A DNA stretch of 64,000 nt from Trinickia acidisoli (GCF_017315725.1 NZ_JAFLRG010000001.1:62001-126000), one strand, 5' to 3'. Shown: positions 42,614 through 52,462, counted from the stretch's first letter. Notes: generated from the letters alone by a model not told the origin. Made by a program: numbers and translations.

Positions 42614-43045
42614 GACGCGTTTCGCTCACAACATATCGCGCGCAACGGCGGACGCGGAACAACGCGTCGGGCCGTGGCGGATTGAGTCGAGGAAAGCGAA
42701 CTAACTAGCTCGTTAGCTAGCGTGAATACCGACGCGCGCATTTGATTCAAATCAAAGAATGCGCGTGCTCCGTCATTAATACTGACCGCGCGCAACGGTT
42801 CGACATGACCCCGTTTTTAAATCATCAGCGCGCCCTTTAGCTATCGTATCTTCCGGCCGTTAGCCAGGCATGAACGAATACGAGGCTGCATCGTGCCCCT
42901 CGTCGCGATCGGTCGCACAGCATAGGCTCTACCCGAGCCGTTCCTCCGCTTGAAAAACCGATAGGACTCCGAACGATCCGTTCGTCGCGACGTCGTGCGC
43001 GCAGCATGTCCGCACATGCGCGGCCCTTAGCTTGTGGAGAAATTT
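42614..43045. promoter_or_regulatory. Intergenic region upstream of motA
   Basis: No gene is supported in these 432 bases. It contains CTAACTAGCTCGTTAGCTAG (near 42703-42722), an imperfect inverted repeat, and an AT-rich patch at ~42770-42825 that could hold a promoter. No convincing sigma-28 flagellar promoter (TAAA-N15-GCCGATAA) is present; the nearest is ACCGATAG at ~42958. The flhDC master regulator genes that often precede motAB in Burkholderia are not here. Confidence 0.35.
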
Positions 43046-43921
43046 ATGTTTGTCGCAATCGGCTGGCTCGTGGTGCTCGGTGCCGTGGTCGGAAGTTTCG
43101 TCGGCGAGGGCGGGCATCTATACGCGTTGCTTCAGCCATTCGAATTGGTGTGCATTTTCGGCGCGGCGTTCGGCGCGTTCGTCGTGGCCAATCCCATTTC
43201 CACGCTCAAGAAAACCATCAAGAGCTTGCCCGCGTGTTTCAAAGGGCCGCACTACGACAAGGCGAAATACCTGCAGTTGATCGCGTTGCTCTACGAGCTC
43301 ATGCAGAAGGCCCGCAAGGAAGGGATGATGGCGCTCGAAGCCGACGTCGATGCGCCGGAGCAAAGCCCGTTGTTCCAGAAGTATCCGGCGATCTCGAGCG
43401 ATCATCATCTGCTCGACTTCATCATCGACTATCTGCGCATGATGTCGACGGGCAACATCAACGTACTGGAAATGCAGGACTTGATGGACGAAGAGCTCAC
43501 CACGCATCACGCGGAAGAATCGGTCGTTGCCAACGCGCTGCAGAAGATGGCCGACGGTTTGCCCGCATTCGGCATCGTTGCGGCCGTCATGGGCGTCGTG
43601 CACACGATGGCTTCCGTCGGCGAGCCGCCCGCGATCCTCGGCAAGATGATTGCCGCCGCGCTTGTCGGCACGTTTCTCGGCATCTTGCTGTCGTACGGCT
43701 TCGTCGGGCCCATGGCCGAGCTGCTGCATGCGAAGGGCCGTGCAGCCGCGAAGCCGTTTCAGTGCGTGAAGGCCGTGCTGCTTGCTTCGTTGAGCGGATA
43801 TGCGCCGTCCGTGGCCGTCGAATTCGGCCGCAAGGTGTTGTTCACGACCGATCGCCCGACCTTCAAAGAACTCGACGACACCGTGCGTGCGACGAAGGTC
43901 TCGAAGGCGGCCGTATCCTGA
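43046..43921 (+). CDS. motA: Flagellar stator protein MotA
   Basis: The product is 291 residues from the ATG at 43046, which has GGAGA six bases upstream and begins MFVAIGWLVVLGAVVGSFVG as in other MotA proteins. Four membrane helices are seen. The large cytoplasmic loop holds the charged residues that touch FliG. DGLPAFGIVAAVMGVVHTMA carries the conserved proline next to the proton path, and FLGILLSYGFVGPMAELLHA the last helix. It forms the MotA5MotB2 proton-driven stator. The motB gene follows after 14 bases. Confidence 0.95.
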   Translation: MFVAIGWLVVLGAVVGSFVGEGGHLYALLQPFELVCIFGAAFGAFVVANPISTLKKTIKSLPACFKGPHYDKAKYLQLIALLYELMQKARKEGMMALEADVDAPEQSPLFQKYPAISSDHHLLDFIIDYLRMMSTGNINVLEMQDLMDEELTTHHAEESVVANALQKMADGLPAFGIVAAVMGVVHTMASVGEPPAILGKMIAAALVGTFLGILLSYGFVGPMAELLHAKGRAAAKPFQCVKAVLLASLSGYAPSVAVEFGRKVLFTTDRPTFKELDDTVRATKVSKAAVS

Positions 43922-43935
43922 TGGGCGATTGAGCA

Positions 43936-44931
43936 ATGGGTGACAGACTTTCCCGCGATGCCGCCGACAAGCGGCCGATGAGCATCGTCGTTCGGCGCAA
44001 CAAGCGCGGCGGCGATCACGATGGCCATCACGGCGGCGCATGGAAGATCGCTTACGCCGACTTCGTCACGGCGATGATGGCGTTCTTCCTGCTCATGTGG
44101 CTGCTCGGATCGACCTCGAAGTACGACAAGGCAGGGATCGAGAAGTACTTCGATACGCCGCTCTCCGCGCTGTTCTCGGGCAAGGAGCAGAGCGATGCGA
44201 CGCCCTCGAACGTCGTGCAAGGCGGCGGACACGACATCTCCGATACACGCCCCGGCGTGGGTTCGATGACGCAGCCCGATCCGCCGGTATCGCAGAGCGT
44301 TACGCCGAAGCTCGCCGCCGATGAGCTGCAGCGGCTGCAGCAGTTGAAGGCCAAGCTCACCGCATTGATCGCGCACACGCCTGCGCTCAACGCCTACAAG
44401 GACCAGATCCGAATCTCGATCACGAGCGAGGGGCTGCGCATCGAGATCGTCGATACGCAGAAGCGGCCGATGTTCGCTTCCGGTAGCGCGCAGATGCAGC
44501 CTTACGCCGTGACGATCCTCACGCAGATCGGCTCCGCGCTCAACGGCGTCGAGAATCACATGTCGATCGCGGGGCATACCGACGACGTGCCGTATCAAGG
44601 CAGCGAAGACGGCTATACGAACTGGGAGCTGTCGTCGGATCGGGCCAATGCCGCGCGCCGCGCGCTCGTGGCCGGCGGCATGCAACTCGACAAGCTGTTG
44701 CAAGTGCGCGGCCTTGCGGACGTGCTGCCGCTGCAAGGCAACGATCCGAATGCGCCGACCAATCGCCGCATCAGCATTTTGATCATGAACCACGCGGCCG
44801 AAATGGCATTCTTCCGCGACGGTGGACGCACGACGACGATCAACGACGCGCAGCCTGCCGTGCCGGCGCTGCAAGCCGCGGTGAAACCGGTGGCGATGAG
44901 CCGGCCGGCTACGACGGGGAGCGCGTCTTGA
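43936..44931 (+). CDS. motB: Flagellar stator protein MotB
   Basis: The product is 331 residues. After a short charged N-terminus (MSIVVRRNKRGGDHDGHHGG) comes the plug/helix WKIAYADFVTAMMAFFLLMW with the proton-carrying aspartate of YADFVT. The C-terminal OmpA-like peptidoglycan-binding domain has SIAGHTDDVPYQGSEDGYTN and WELSSDRANAARRALVAGG. The last ~45 residues, Ala/Thr-rich, extend past the OmpA domain. Its 3' end overlaps that of the convergent TPR glycosyltransferase gene by 23 bases. Confidence 0.95.
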   Translation: MGDRLSRDAADKRPMSIVVRRNKRGGDHDGHHGGAWKIAYADFVTAMMAFFLLMWLLGSTSKYDKAGIEKYFDTPLSALFSGKEQSDATPSNVVQGGGHDISDTRPGVGSMTQPDPPVSQSVTPKLAADELQRLQQLKAKLTALIAHTPALNAYKDQIRISITSEGLRIEIVDTQKRPMFASGSAQMQPYAVTILTQIGSALNGVENHMSIAGHTDDVPYQGSEDGYTNWELSSDRANAARRALVAGGMQLDKLLQVRGLADVLPLQGNDPNAPTNRRISILIMNHAAEMAFFRDGGRTTTINDAQPAVPALQAAVKPVAMSRPATTGSAS

Positions 44932-47050
44932 AGTGCTCGCGGCACGCTTGCAATACGGCCTCCACGGGCGCGGCCCAGTTGCCTGCCCACGGTTGACGGA
45001 ATACGCGCATCGTGTCCGGGTACCACGGCGAATCGCTGCGCCCAACGAGCCAGCGCCAGTCGGGGTCGTGGTGCGGCACGAGGACCCAGCACGGTTTGCC
45101 GAGCGTGGCGGCGAGGTGCGCTGTCGACGTGTCGACCGACACCACGAGATCGAGTTGCTCGATCAGCGCGGCCGTATCGGCGAAATCGGTCAGCTCGTGC
45201 CCCAGGGCAAGCAGGGGCTGATACGAGCGCGGCTGCGAGGCCTCGTCTTCGCCTCGCCCTTTCTGCAGGCTCACGAACGAGACGCCCGGCAAGCTCCATA
45301 GCGGCAGCAGCAACGCGAGCGACGGCAGCGAACGGTGCATGTCGTTGTGATGGCGCGGATTGCCCTTCCAGACGACACCGATGCGCGGCCCCGGCGGCAA
45401 CGAGGCCGCGAGCCGCTCACGCCAGTACGCCGCGCGCGCTGCGTCGACCTGCAGATACTTCGCGGTGGGGATCGTGTCGACCGTCGTGCGCAGGTGCAAC
45501 GGTGCGCTCAACAGGCTCGTCCAACAGTCGTAATTACTCGCTTGTGCGACACAGGCTTTGTGCGTCAGCACCGCGTCGATGCCCTCGACGTTCGAGAACA
45601 GACGGCGTAGCGGCGCTTCGCACACCACGTCGACGCGCTTGGCGCCCTCGGCTTTGAGGCGCGGCAGATAGCGGCCGAACTGAATCATGTCGCCTAGGCC
45701 GTCCTCCTGCCATACGAGCAGCGAGCGGCCGCGCAGCGGTTCGCCTTGCCATTGCGGCAGCGGCAGCGATTCCTTCGTCTTGCCGTGAACGAATTGCGGC
45801 AAGGCATAGCGCGATTCGTACAGCCGCCACCCTTCGTCGAAAGCCCCGGTGCTCAACAGGAGCATCGCGAGACCGAATTGCGTGTCGACACAATCGGGCT
45901 TGAGCTCGAGCGCGCGGCGGTAGTGCGATTCGGCTTCTTGCGTGCGGCCGAGCGCGCGCAGCGCGACCGCCAAGTTGTAATGCGCCGGCGAAGCGGTGGG
46001 ATCGAGCGCAAGCGCTTGCCGATAGACGTCGGCGGCTTCCTGAAAGCGGCTCCCTTGCTGTAGCAAGTTGCCGAGATTGTTGTAGGCCGCGTCCCTGTCC
46101 GGGCGCATTTTTATTGCTTCCCGATAGGCCGCTTCGGCTTCGGCGCGGCGCCCCATGCGTTGCAGCGCGACGCCCAAGTTGAAGTGTGCGTCGGCGTGTG
46201 CCGGCTGCACTGCCAACGCCGCGCGTAGCGCCGCCTCGGCCTCGGGTACGCGGTTGAGGTCGAGCAGCGCGCACGCGAGGTTATTGCGCGCGTCGGCATG
46301 GTCGGGCCGAAGCGTGACGGCCAGATGCGATGCGAGCGCGGCTTCAGCTAGACGCTGCTGCCCGTAGAGCGCCCGGCCGAGGTTGCCGAGCGCGTCGGCG
46401 TCCTGCGGGTTCCGTGTCAGCGCTTGCTTGTATGCGTGCTCGGCGTCGGCGAAACGTTCCTGCTGCAGCAGCGTGCCGCCGAGCAGTTTGTGGGTTTCAG
46501 GGTGATCGGGGCGCAGCGTGAGCGAGGCACGATAGGCCGCCTCCGCTTCGGGCAGACGCCCTTGATCATGCAGCAGCAGGCCTAGCGCGTTGTGCGCATC
46601 GGCATGGTTCGGCCGCAGCTCGAGCGTGCGCCGCGCCGCGCGTTCGGCTTCGCTCTGCCGGCCTAGGCGGTGGAGCGCGACGGCGAGGCTCAGATGCGCC
46701 TCGGCATCGGTGTCGTGAACCACGACCATCGCGAGCAACGTCGCGGCGGCGTCTTGCAGTCTGCCCGCGTCGTATTGCAACCTAGAGAGATGTCGATATG
46801 GATCGGCAAACGCCGGGCATGCCTCGATCGCGCGGCGCCATGAGGCTTCGGCGGTGTGTGTGTCGCCGAGGCCGAGTGAGGCTAGGGCGGATGCGTTTAG
46901 GGCCTGGGCGAGTGCGGGCGCCTCGCCGCTGGTGCAAGCAGCTTCAACGAGCTGTTCGGCGAGTGGCAGCGCATCGGCGAACCGGCTGTCGCTGCATAGC
47001 GCGAGCACGGTTTGCGGCGTGACGGAAAGGCTCGGCGGGTTGTCGGGCAT
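44909..47050 (-). CDS. TPR protein with GT9-like glycosyltransferase domain
   Basis: The product is 713 residues. The first ~420 hold about eleven TPR units (for example HADAHNALGLLLHDQGRLPE, HADAHFNLGVALQRMGRRAE). From ~430 a GT-B-type domain follows. RSLLVWQEDGLGDMIQFGRY is like the N-terminal loop of heptosyltransferase-type GT9 enzymes. PRIGVVWKGNPRHHNDMHRS and VVSVDTSTAHLAATLGKPCW form the nucleotide-sugar side. Such fusions occur in flagellin- or adhesin-glycosylation loci, where the TPR part binds the protein acceptor. Here it stands alone on the minus strand at the edge of the glycosylation island next to motB. Confidence 0.8.
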   Translation of the reverse strand: MPDNPPSLSVTPQTVLALCSDSRFADALPLAEQLVEAACTSGEAPALAQALNASALASLGLGDTHTAEASWRRAIEACPAFADPYRHLSRLQYDAGRLQDAAATLLAMVVVHDTDAEAHLSLAVALHRLGRQSEAERAARRTLELRPNHADAHNALGLLLHDQGRLPEAEAAYRASLTLRPDHPETHKLLGGTLLQQERFADAEHAYKQALTRNPQDADALGNLGRALYGQQRLAEAALASHLAVTLRPDHADARNNLACALLDLNRVPEAEAALRAALAVQPAHADAHFNLGVALQRMGRRAEAEAAYREAIKMRPDRDAAYNNLGNLLQQGSRFQEAADVYRQALALDPTASPAHYNLAVALRALGRTQEAESHYRRALELKPDCVDTQFGLAMLLLSTGAFDEGWRLYESRYALPQFVHGKTKESLPLPQWQGEPLRGRSLLVWQEDGLGDMIQFGRYLPRLKAEGAKRVDVVCEAPLRRLFSNVEGIDAVLTHKACVAQASNYDCWTSLLSAPLHLRTTVDTIPTAKYLQVDAARAAYWRERLAASLPPGPRIGVVWKGNPRHHNDMHRSLPSLALLLPLWSLPGVSFVSLQKGRGEDEASQPRSYQPLLALGHELTDFADTAALIEQLDLVVSVDTSTAHLAATLGKPCWVLVPHHDPDWRWLVGRSDSPWYPDTMRVFRQPWAGNWAAPVEAVLQACREHFKTRSPS

Positions 47051-47422
47051 CGGTGGTCGCGGCGGGCGGTGGCCGGCGCTGTAAAGCGGGTTGGTCAGTG
47101 GCGGCTTGCCGTCGCGCTAGGCGCGAGTCGGGTAGGCTAAGTCGCAAGCTTACGTTGGGCTCGCGGCGTTCGAAGGCGAGAACAACGCGAATTGCCCCTC
47201 CCTATTCCGCGGTTTGATCGGCTCGCAGCGCTGCTTGACGGCGGGCCCCGGCCCGCAATTGCGCAATTGAGGCCCAATTCCCGGTCTGTTCGTGCGATTG
47301 AGTTGATCCCTTTCTCGCTAATCTTCCAGCATCGCAAAGACCGCGCAGGCCGCGGCGGCCGCCCGGGCTTATCTGGGCTCAGCAGGCCGCGCGGCGCCGC
47401 CCCATCCGGAAGGACAGCCTCA
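47051..47422. promoter_or_regulatory. Divergent promoter region of the glycosylation island
   Basis: These 372 bases separate the leftward TPR-GT gene from the rightward glycan operon. TTGAGT at ~47299 and TAATCT at ~47320 could form a weak sigma-70-type pair with short spacing. A GC palindrome (GGCCGCGGCGGCCGCCCGGG, ~47350) follows. An in-frame upstream extension of the next gene lacks protein character, so I treat it as non-coding. Confidence 0.35.
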
Positions 47423-49129
47423 ATGCCCACTGTCAGCATTCTCATTCCCGCCTATAAAGCTCAATACCTCGGCCGCGCCATCCTCAGCGCGCAGCGTCAG
47501 ACGTTCGAGGACGTCGAAATCCTCGTGGGGGACGATACCCCCGACGGCGCACTACGAGAAATCGTCCAACAATTCGACGATCCGCGCGTTCGGTATTTCC
47601 ATCATGGTTTTCAGAAGGGCACGCGCAACTCGCGGGCGCTATGGGAAAAGTCGAGCGGTCAGTACGTCAAATGGCTATTCGATGACGATCTTTTGATGCC
47701 GACCTCGGTCGAGGCGCTCGTCAGCGCGTTACGTGCGAACCCTGGCGTCGTACTTGCCTTCCACGAGCGCGTCTTCATCGATGAATCGGATGCGGTCGTC
47801 GCCACGCCCCCAATGCTGCTGCCGCCCGGGCAGGCAGCGTTAATTTCGCGTCAGTCGGTCGTTGAGAATCTGCTCGGCCGTATCAACAACTTCGTCGGTG
47901 AGCCGAGCAACGTCATGCTGGTACGCGATCGCGTCGATATCGCGCGCGCGTTCGACTATCGCACATGGGTGCTCGATTTCCTCGGCGACGTTGCACTTTA
48001 TTTGAACTGCGCCGAGCAGGCGCCATTGCTCGCCGTCGGCGGATATTTAAGCGCGTTCCGGAAGCACTCGGGGCAAGCGTCCGTTCCGCGCGGCTCGAAC
48101 TTTGCAGCCGGTCTGTACGAATGGGAGCTGATGGTGCGCGGCGAGGCAGCCGCAGGGTATCTCTCGGGGGCGGCACTGCAAAGCGCGGAGCGCGCATTGC
48201 GCCAACTCTATTCGCATTGGGCCCCATCGATGCCCGAGATCGCGCGCCTACTCGCTAATCTCGATGAATTGACGCTTGCACCCTCCCATCACCTTTATGC
48301 GTCGGAACGATTCGCCGCCGACCTCGCACACGCGCGTTCGGTCGTTGCGGAGCGTATCGAGCAGCGCAAGCGTGCCGCGCCTCCCCCAGTCCAAAAATTT
48401 TGCGTCGTCTGCGAACAACCGGTACCCCGATGGCTGCCGCATCCAGAGGCGAAAAGCGCCAACCGAGCTTTCATGAAGCAGGTCGAATCGATCGGCTCGA
48501 CGCTCGAACTCCATCAATGCCCGAACTGCGGCTGCAACGACCGCGAACGGCACCTTTGGCTCTACCTCGCGTTCTCGCGCATTCTCGAAGACGCGGCCCA
48601 AAAGCGCATCCTGCATATCGCGCCCGAGGCCGGTATCGAGCAGCGCATTCGTAGGCTCTCGCCGGCAACGTATGTCACAGGCGACCTGTCGCCCCGGCTG
48701 CCGCACCATCGCCGGCTAGATGTCGAGCAACTGGATTTTCCCGACGGCTCCTTCGACATCATCCTTTGCAACCATGTGCTCGAACACGTTGGCAATCCCG
48801 ATGCGGCGCTGGCCGAGTTCAACCGATGCCTTGCGCCTGGCGGGTATCTGGTTGCACAAACGCCGTATTCGCCGTTGCTTCGAAACACGTTCGAATTGAA
48901 TAAGACCGTGACGCCAGCCTTCGCTACGCAATACTTCGGTCAGAGCGACCACGTTCGGCTCTTCGGCGCTGACATCGTTGATCGATTCCGATCGGTTGGT
49001 CTTAGCGGCGACCTTTACGGTCATGAGAAGGTGCTCGGTGAAATCGATCCCGACACGTACGGCTGCAATGGCCGCGAGCCATTCTTCTTTTTTACGAAGG
49101 GCGCGCAGGCGCCGCAGTTCGGCGCTTGA
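47423..49129 (+). CDS. GT2 glycosyltransferase-methyltransferase fusion
   Basis: The product is 568 residues from the ATG at 47423 (GGAAGGAC upstream). Residues 1-~230 are a GT-A glycosyltransferase: MPTVSILIPAYKAQYLGRAI, then VEILVGDDTPDG and YVKWLFDDDLLMP (acidic metal motif). A helical linker of ~100 residues precedes a cysteine pair module (CVVCEQPVP; CPNCGCNDRER) that looks like a zinc ribbon. A class I SAM methyltransferase follows: HIAPEAGIEQRIRRLS, then DFPDGSFDIILCNHVLEHVG. One protein may therefore add and methylate a sugar. It is the first gene of the rightward glycan cluster. Confidence 0.78.
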   Translation: MPTVSILIPAYKAQYLGRAILSAQRQTFEDVEILVGDDTPDGALREIVQQFDDPRVRYFHHGFQKGTRNSRALWEKSSGQYVKWLFDDDLLMPTSVEALVSALRANPGVVLAFHERVFIDESDAVVATPPMLLPPGQAALISRQSVVENLLGRINNFVGEPSNVMLVRDRVDIARAFDYRTWVLDFLGDVALYLNCAEQAPLLAVGGYLSAFRKHSGQASVPRGSNFAAGLYEWELMVRGEAAAGYLSGAALQSAERALRQLYSHWAPSMPEIARLLANLDELTLAPSHHLYASERFAADLAHARSVVAERIEQRKRAAPPPVQKFCVVCEQPVPRWLPHPEAKSANRAFMKQVESIGSTLELHQCPNCGCNDRERHLWLYLAFSRILEDAAQKRILHIAPEAGIEQRIRRLSPATYVTGDLSPRLPHHRRLDVEQLDFPDGSFDIILCNHVLEHVGNPDAALAEFNRCLAPGGYLVAQTPYSPLLRNTFELNKTVTPAFATQYFGQSDHVRLFGADIVDRFRSVGLSGDLYGHEKVLGEIDPDTYGCNGREPFFFFTKGAQAPQFGA

Positions 49130-49211
49130 AGTGAAATAGTGGGGCGCCCCGAGTCAGGCTCATAGGCGCCGCCGCGATGCGGACAGCGCGAACGATTTGA
49201 GGACAAACATC

Positions 49212-50474
49212 TTGTTGACCCAGGCCGAAACGCAACGATTCGATATAGACGGCGACGAGTTGCAAGCACGCGCTGCCGCAGTGCCCGGCGCGTCGCATAC
49301 TTTGCCGCCGGCGATCAATACGCGCGTTAGTGCGTTGGCAGATCCGAAGCAAGGTTTCATCCCCGTTACGCAGCCGCACATGCCGCCGCTTCCCGAGTTC
49401 ATCCCGTACTTGGAGGAAATCTGGCGCCGTAAATGGGTGACAAACAACGGAGTGTTCCATCAGCAGCTCGAAGAGGCGCTGTGCGACCACCTCGGGGTCG
49501 AACATTTGTCGCTGTTCTCGAACGGTACGCTTGCATTGATCACGGCATTGCAGGCATTGAAGATCACCGGGGAGGTCATCACCACGCCGTTCAGCTTCGT
49601 GGCGACGACGCATGCGCTGCATTGGAACGGTATCAAGCCGGTTTTCGTCGACATCGATCGAGTATCGATGAATCTAGACGTCACTAAGATTGAAGCGGCG
49701 ATTACGCCACAAACGACGGCGATCTTGCCTGTACACGTTTACGCGAACCCGTGCGACGTCGACGCGATCGACGCACTTGCCGACACGTACGGCCTACGCG
49801 TCATCTATGACGCTGCGCATGCATTCGGTGTGCGCGTGCGAGAGCGATCGGTGCTCGAATTCGGTGACATGTCGGTGCTCAGTTTTCACGGGACGAAGGT
49901 ATTCAATACGTTCGAGGGTGGCGCCATCGTCTGTCGCGATGCAAAGACCAAGCGCCGGATCGACAACTTGAAGAATTTTGGCTTCATCGACGAGACCACC
50001 GTCGTGGCACCGGGTATAAACGGCAAAATGAACGAAGTGCAGGCTGCGTTCGGGCTGCTTCAACTCCAGCATATGGAGCATGTCATGGCAGAGCGTGCGC
50101 GGATCGATGCACGCTACCGCGACGCGTTCGCCGGCGTGAGCGGCATCGTATTGCACGATGTGGCGGCACATTGCTCGCGCAACTTCGCGTACTTTCCGGT
50201 TCGCGTAACCTGCGATTTCCCGATCGATCGCGATGCGCTATATGAGAAGCTGCGTGAGCACCAGGTCGCCGCACGGCGCTATTTTTTCCCGCTTATCAGC
50301 GAGTTTCCGACTTATCGCGGGTTGCCGTCGGCGGCACCGAGCAATTTGCCCATCGCCACGGAAGCATCACGACAAGTGTTGTGCCTGCCGATCTATCCCG
50401 CGCTCGAAGAACACGATCAGCAACGGATCATCGACGTCGTTCTTTCTTGCTTCGACGAAGGACACGCGCATTGA
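49212..50474 (+). CDS. DegT/DnrJ/EryC1-family sugar aminotransferase (first)
   Basis: The product is about 420 residues. No ATG suits the N-terminus; a TTG at 49212 follows AGGACAAAC. It is a fold-type I PLP enzyme, with FSNGTLALITALQALKITGE for phosphate binding, IYDAAHAFGV with the aspartate, and SFHGTKVFNTFEGG with the Schiff-base lysine. The family makes amino sugars from nucleotide-linked keto sugars. The pattern is close to the transaminases for 3- or 4-amino-dideoxyhexoses (VioA/FdtB kind), but the exact sugar cannot be told. An N-terminal ~50-residue extension is unusual. Confidence 0.82.
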   Translation: MLTQAETQRFDIDGDELQARAAAVPGASHTLPPAINTRVSALADPKQGFIPVTQPHMPPLPEFIPYLEEIWRRKWVTNNGVFHQQLEEALCDHLGVEHLSLFSNGTLALITALQALKITGEVITTPFSFVATTHALHWNGIKPVFVDIDRVSMNLDVTKIEAAITPQTTAILPVHVYANPCDVDAIDALADTYGLRVIYDAAHAFGVRVRERSVLEFGDMSVLSFHGTKVFNTFEGGAIVCRDAKTKRRIDNLKNFGFIDETTVVAPGINGKMNEVQAAFGLLQLQHMEHVMAERARIDARYRDAFAGVSGIVLHDVAAHCSRNFAYFPVRVTCDFPIDRDALYEKLREHQVAARRYFFPLISEFPTYRGLPSAAPSNLPIATEASRQVLCLPIYPALEEHDQQRIIDVVLSCFDEGHAH

Positions 50475-50510
50475 GTGAGTTTTTCGCTCGCTCCGCACCG
50501 GATCATTACC

Positions 50511-51242
50511 ATGTCAAACGCAACCCCTTCGCCTGATCGCAGCTATCCGACAGTCGACTACGACGCGCATGCGCGCACGTGCCCGCCCGACGCATTTTGG
50601 GCGCAGGTGAAACGTACCGTGCACGGCAGGCCCGTTTCGGAGGAGCAGATCGAATGGATCGTCGGTGAAATCAAGCGCCAATTGACACTCGCGCCGGAGG
50701 ATGTCGTGCTCGATTTGGCTTGCGGCAACGGCGCGCTTTCGCATCGCCTCAGCGATGCTTGCGCGGCCCTCGCCGGGGTCGATATCTCCGAGTACCTGAT
50801 CGAGGTCGCCAACCGCCATTTCGCCGAACCCCCGCGGGTGACGTTCGCGGCTCAGGGCGCCGCTCAGTACGCCGCGACTGTTGCCGATCCGCAGCGCTTC
50901 ACAAAGGTGCTGTGCTACGGCAGCTTTGCGTATTTTTCCGAGGACGATGCGCGTGCGACGCTCCACGCGCTCAGCGAGCGCTTCGTCAATGTGCGATCGG
51001 TCTTCATCGGCAATCTGCCGGACCGCGATCGCGCGACAGCGTTCTATGCGCCGCGTGAGCCTCAATCGGGCGAACTCGACGATCCGCGCGCGCAAATCGG
51101 AATCTGGCGCACGCGTGAGGCGTTTGCGCAGATGGCCGCTGCGGCCGGCTGGGACGCGCAATTCTCGACGATGCCCGGGGGATTTTTTTCCGTGCATTAC
51201 CGCTATGACGTGCTCCTGCGCCGTAGCGTGCAAGGAGCGTGA
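50511..51242 (+). CDS. Class I SAM-dependent methyltransferase
   Basis: The product is 243 residues from the ATG at 50511; a GTG at 50475 is an alternative. Motif I is VVLDLACGNGALSHRLSDAC, followed by LAGVDISEYLIEVANRHFAE and VLCYGSFAYFSEDDARATLH, the SAM-binding Rossmann fold. The small N-terminal helical part may bind the acceptor. The gene lies between two aminotransferase genes and overlaps the next by a GTGA-type junction. It is likely to methylate the amino sugar or its acyl group. Its exact target is unknown. Confidence 0.78.
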   Translation: MSNATPSPDRSYPTVDYDAHARTCPPDAFWAQVKRTVHGRPVSEEQIEWIVGEIKRQLTLAPEDVVLDLACGNGALSHRLSDACAALAGVDISEYLIEVANRHFAEPPRVTFAAQGAAQYAATVADPQRFTKVLCYGSFAYFSEDDARATLHALSERFVNVRSVFIGNLPDRDRATAFYAPREPQSGELDDPRAQIGIWRTREAFAQMAAAAGWDAQFSTMPGGFFSVHYRYDVLLRRSVQGA

Positions 51243-51244
51243 CG

Positions 51245-52462
51245 ATGGATGTGCGCGCCAATCGGCGCTCGGCCAGTGAGCTTGCGCTGTTCGGCGGCTC
51301 GAAATGGTTCGCTGTGCCGAAGTCGACATCGAACCTCGTCGGCCCGGATTTCAATCGCTTTCTCGATTACTCGCGGCCCATCTTCGAGGCTGTCGGCCAG
51401 CCGCCGGGCGTGGTGACGGCTCAGTTCGAGGCACGTCTTGCGGTATTTCATGAGGCCGAGCATTGCATTGCGTTTTGCAGCGGTTTTTGGGCGCTTGCTA
51501 CTGCAATCGTCGCGCTGGCGCGCGCCGGACGGAGAGAGGTGATTATTCCGTCGCTGACTTACCGCCGTATGGCGGACGTCATTGCCTGGACCGGCTTGCT
51601 GCCGCGCTTTTGCGAGGTGGATGCCGATACGCTCGCGATCAGTGCGGCGACCGCGGCTCCTTGGATCAACGACGATACCGCTCTACTGCTTGCCGTGCAT
51701 CCGATCGTCAATTGCTGCGACGCCCAGGCCTTGGTCGATTTGTCGAACGATGCCGGCTTGCCAATTCTGTTCGACGGCGTTGAGTCCGTCTATGAGCGGT
51801 GTACCGACGATCGCGGCCTGCCGCGCAGGGTTGGCGCGTTTGGACATGCCGAATGTTTCTCGCTCCATGCGAGCAAGCTCATCAACGGATTCGAAGGCGG
51901 CTATGTGACGACGAACGATTCCGAGATCGCACGTCGGCTTGTCGCGTTAAGAGATGGTTCGACAATGCTTCCCGGTGCGATCGATGCGCGCTTGACCGAT
52001 GTCCACGCGGCCATGGCGCTCGCCAACTTGGACGAACTCGATGCGCAGGTCGAGCGCAATCGTGCACGCTATGAGCGCTATCGGGCGGTGCTCGCCGGAG
52101 TAGCGGGCGTTCGTTTGCTTACGTTCGACGAAACTCAGCCGACGAGCTATAAAAATATCGTCGTCGAGCTGACGGCCGAGTGGCCGCTTACGCGCACGCT
52201 CACGCTCGAGATACTGAATGCCGAAAACGTGCTGGCGCGCGCCTATTACGCGCCGCCGTTGCATGGCAAGCCGATGGCCTATCCGCATATCCCCGCCGAG
52301 CTGCCTGTGACCGATGGGCTCGCGCAGCGATTCATGCTGCTGCCGTGCGGCGAGTTCGTCACGCTTGAGGATATCGATGAAGTCGTCGAATTGCTCGCGT
52401 TCATATACATGCAAGCTGATGCCATCGGGGTTTGCCGCGCAAATCAGGAGGCGACGCGATGA
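51245..52462 (+). CDS. DegT-family aminotransferase (second)
   Basis: The product is 405 residues from the ATG at 51245, seven bases after AAGGAG. It keeps the PLP features: AEHCIAFCSGFWALATAIVA for phosphate binding, PILFDGVESVY where the aspartate is retained, and SLHASKLINGFEGGYVTTND with the lysine. It differs clearly from the first copy, so the pathway may use two distinct amino-transfer or dehydration steps. It is translationally coupled to the next, lysine-less homologue (ATGA overlap at 52459), which suggests the two products could form a heterodimer. Confidence 0.78.
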   Translation: MDVRANRRSASELALFGGSKWFAVPKSTSNLVGPDFNRFLDYSRPIFEAVGQPPGVVTAQFEARLAVFHEAEHCIAFCSGFWALATAIVALARAGRREVIIPSLTYRRMADVIAWTGLLPRFCEVDADTLAISAATAAPWINDDTALLLAVHPIVNCCDAQALVDLSNDAGLPILFDGVESVYERCTDDRGLPRRVGAFGHAECFSLHASKLINGFEGGYVTTNDSEIARRLVALRDGSTMLPGAIDARLTDVHAAMALANLDELDAQVERNRARYERYRAVLAGVAGVRLLTFDETQPTSYKNIVVELTAEWPLTRTLTLEILNAENVLARAYYAPPLHGKPMAYPHIPAELPVTDGLAQRFMLLPCGEFVTLEDIDEVVELLAFIYMQADAIGVCRANQEATR

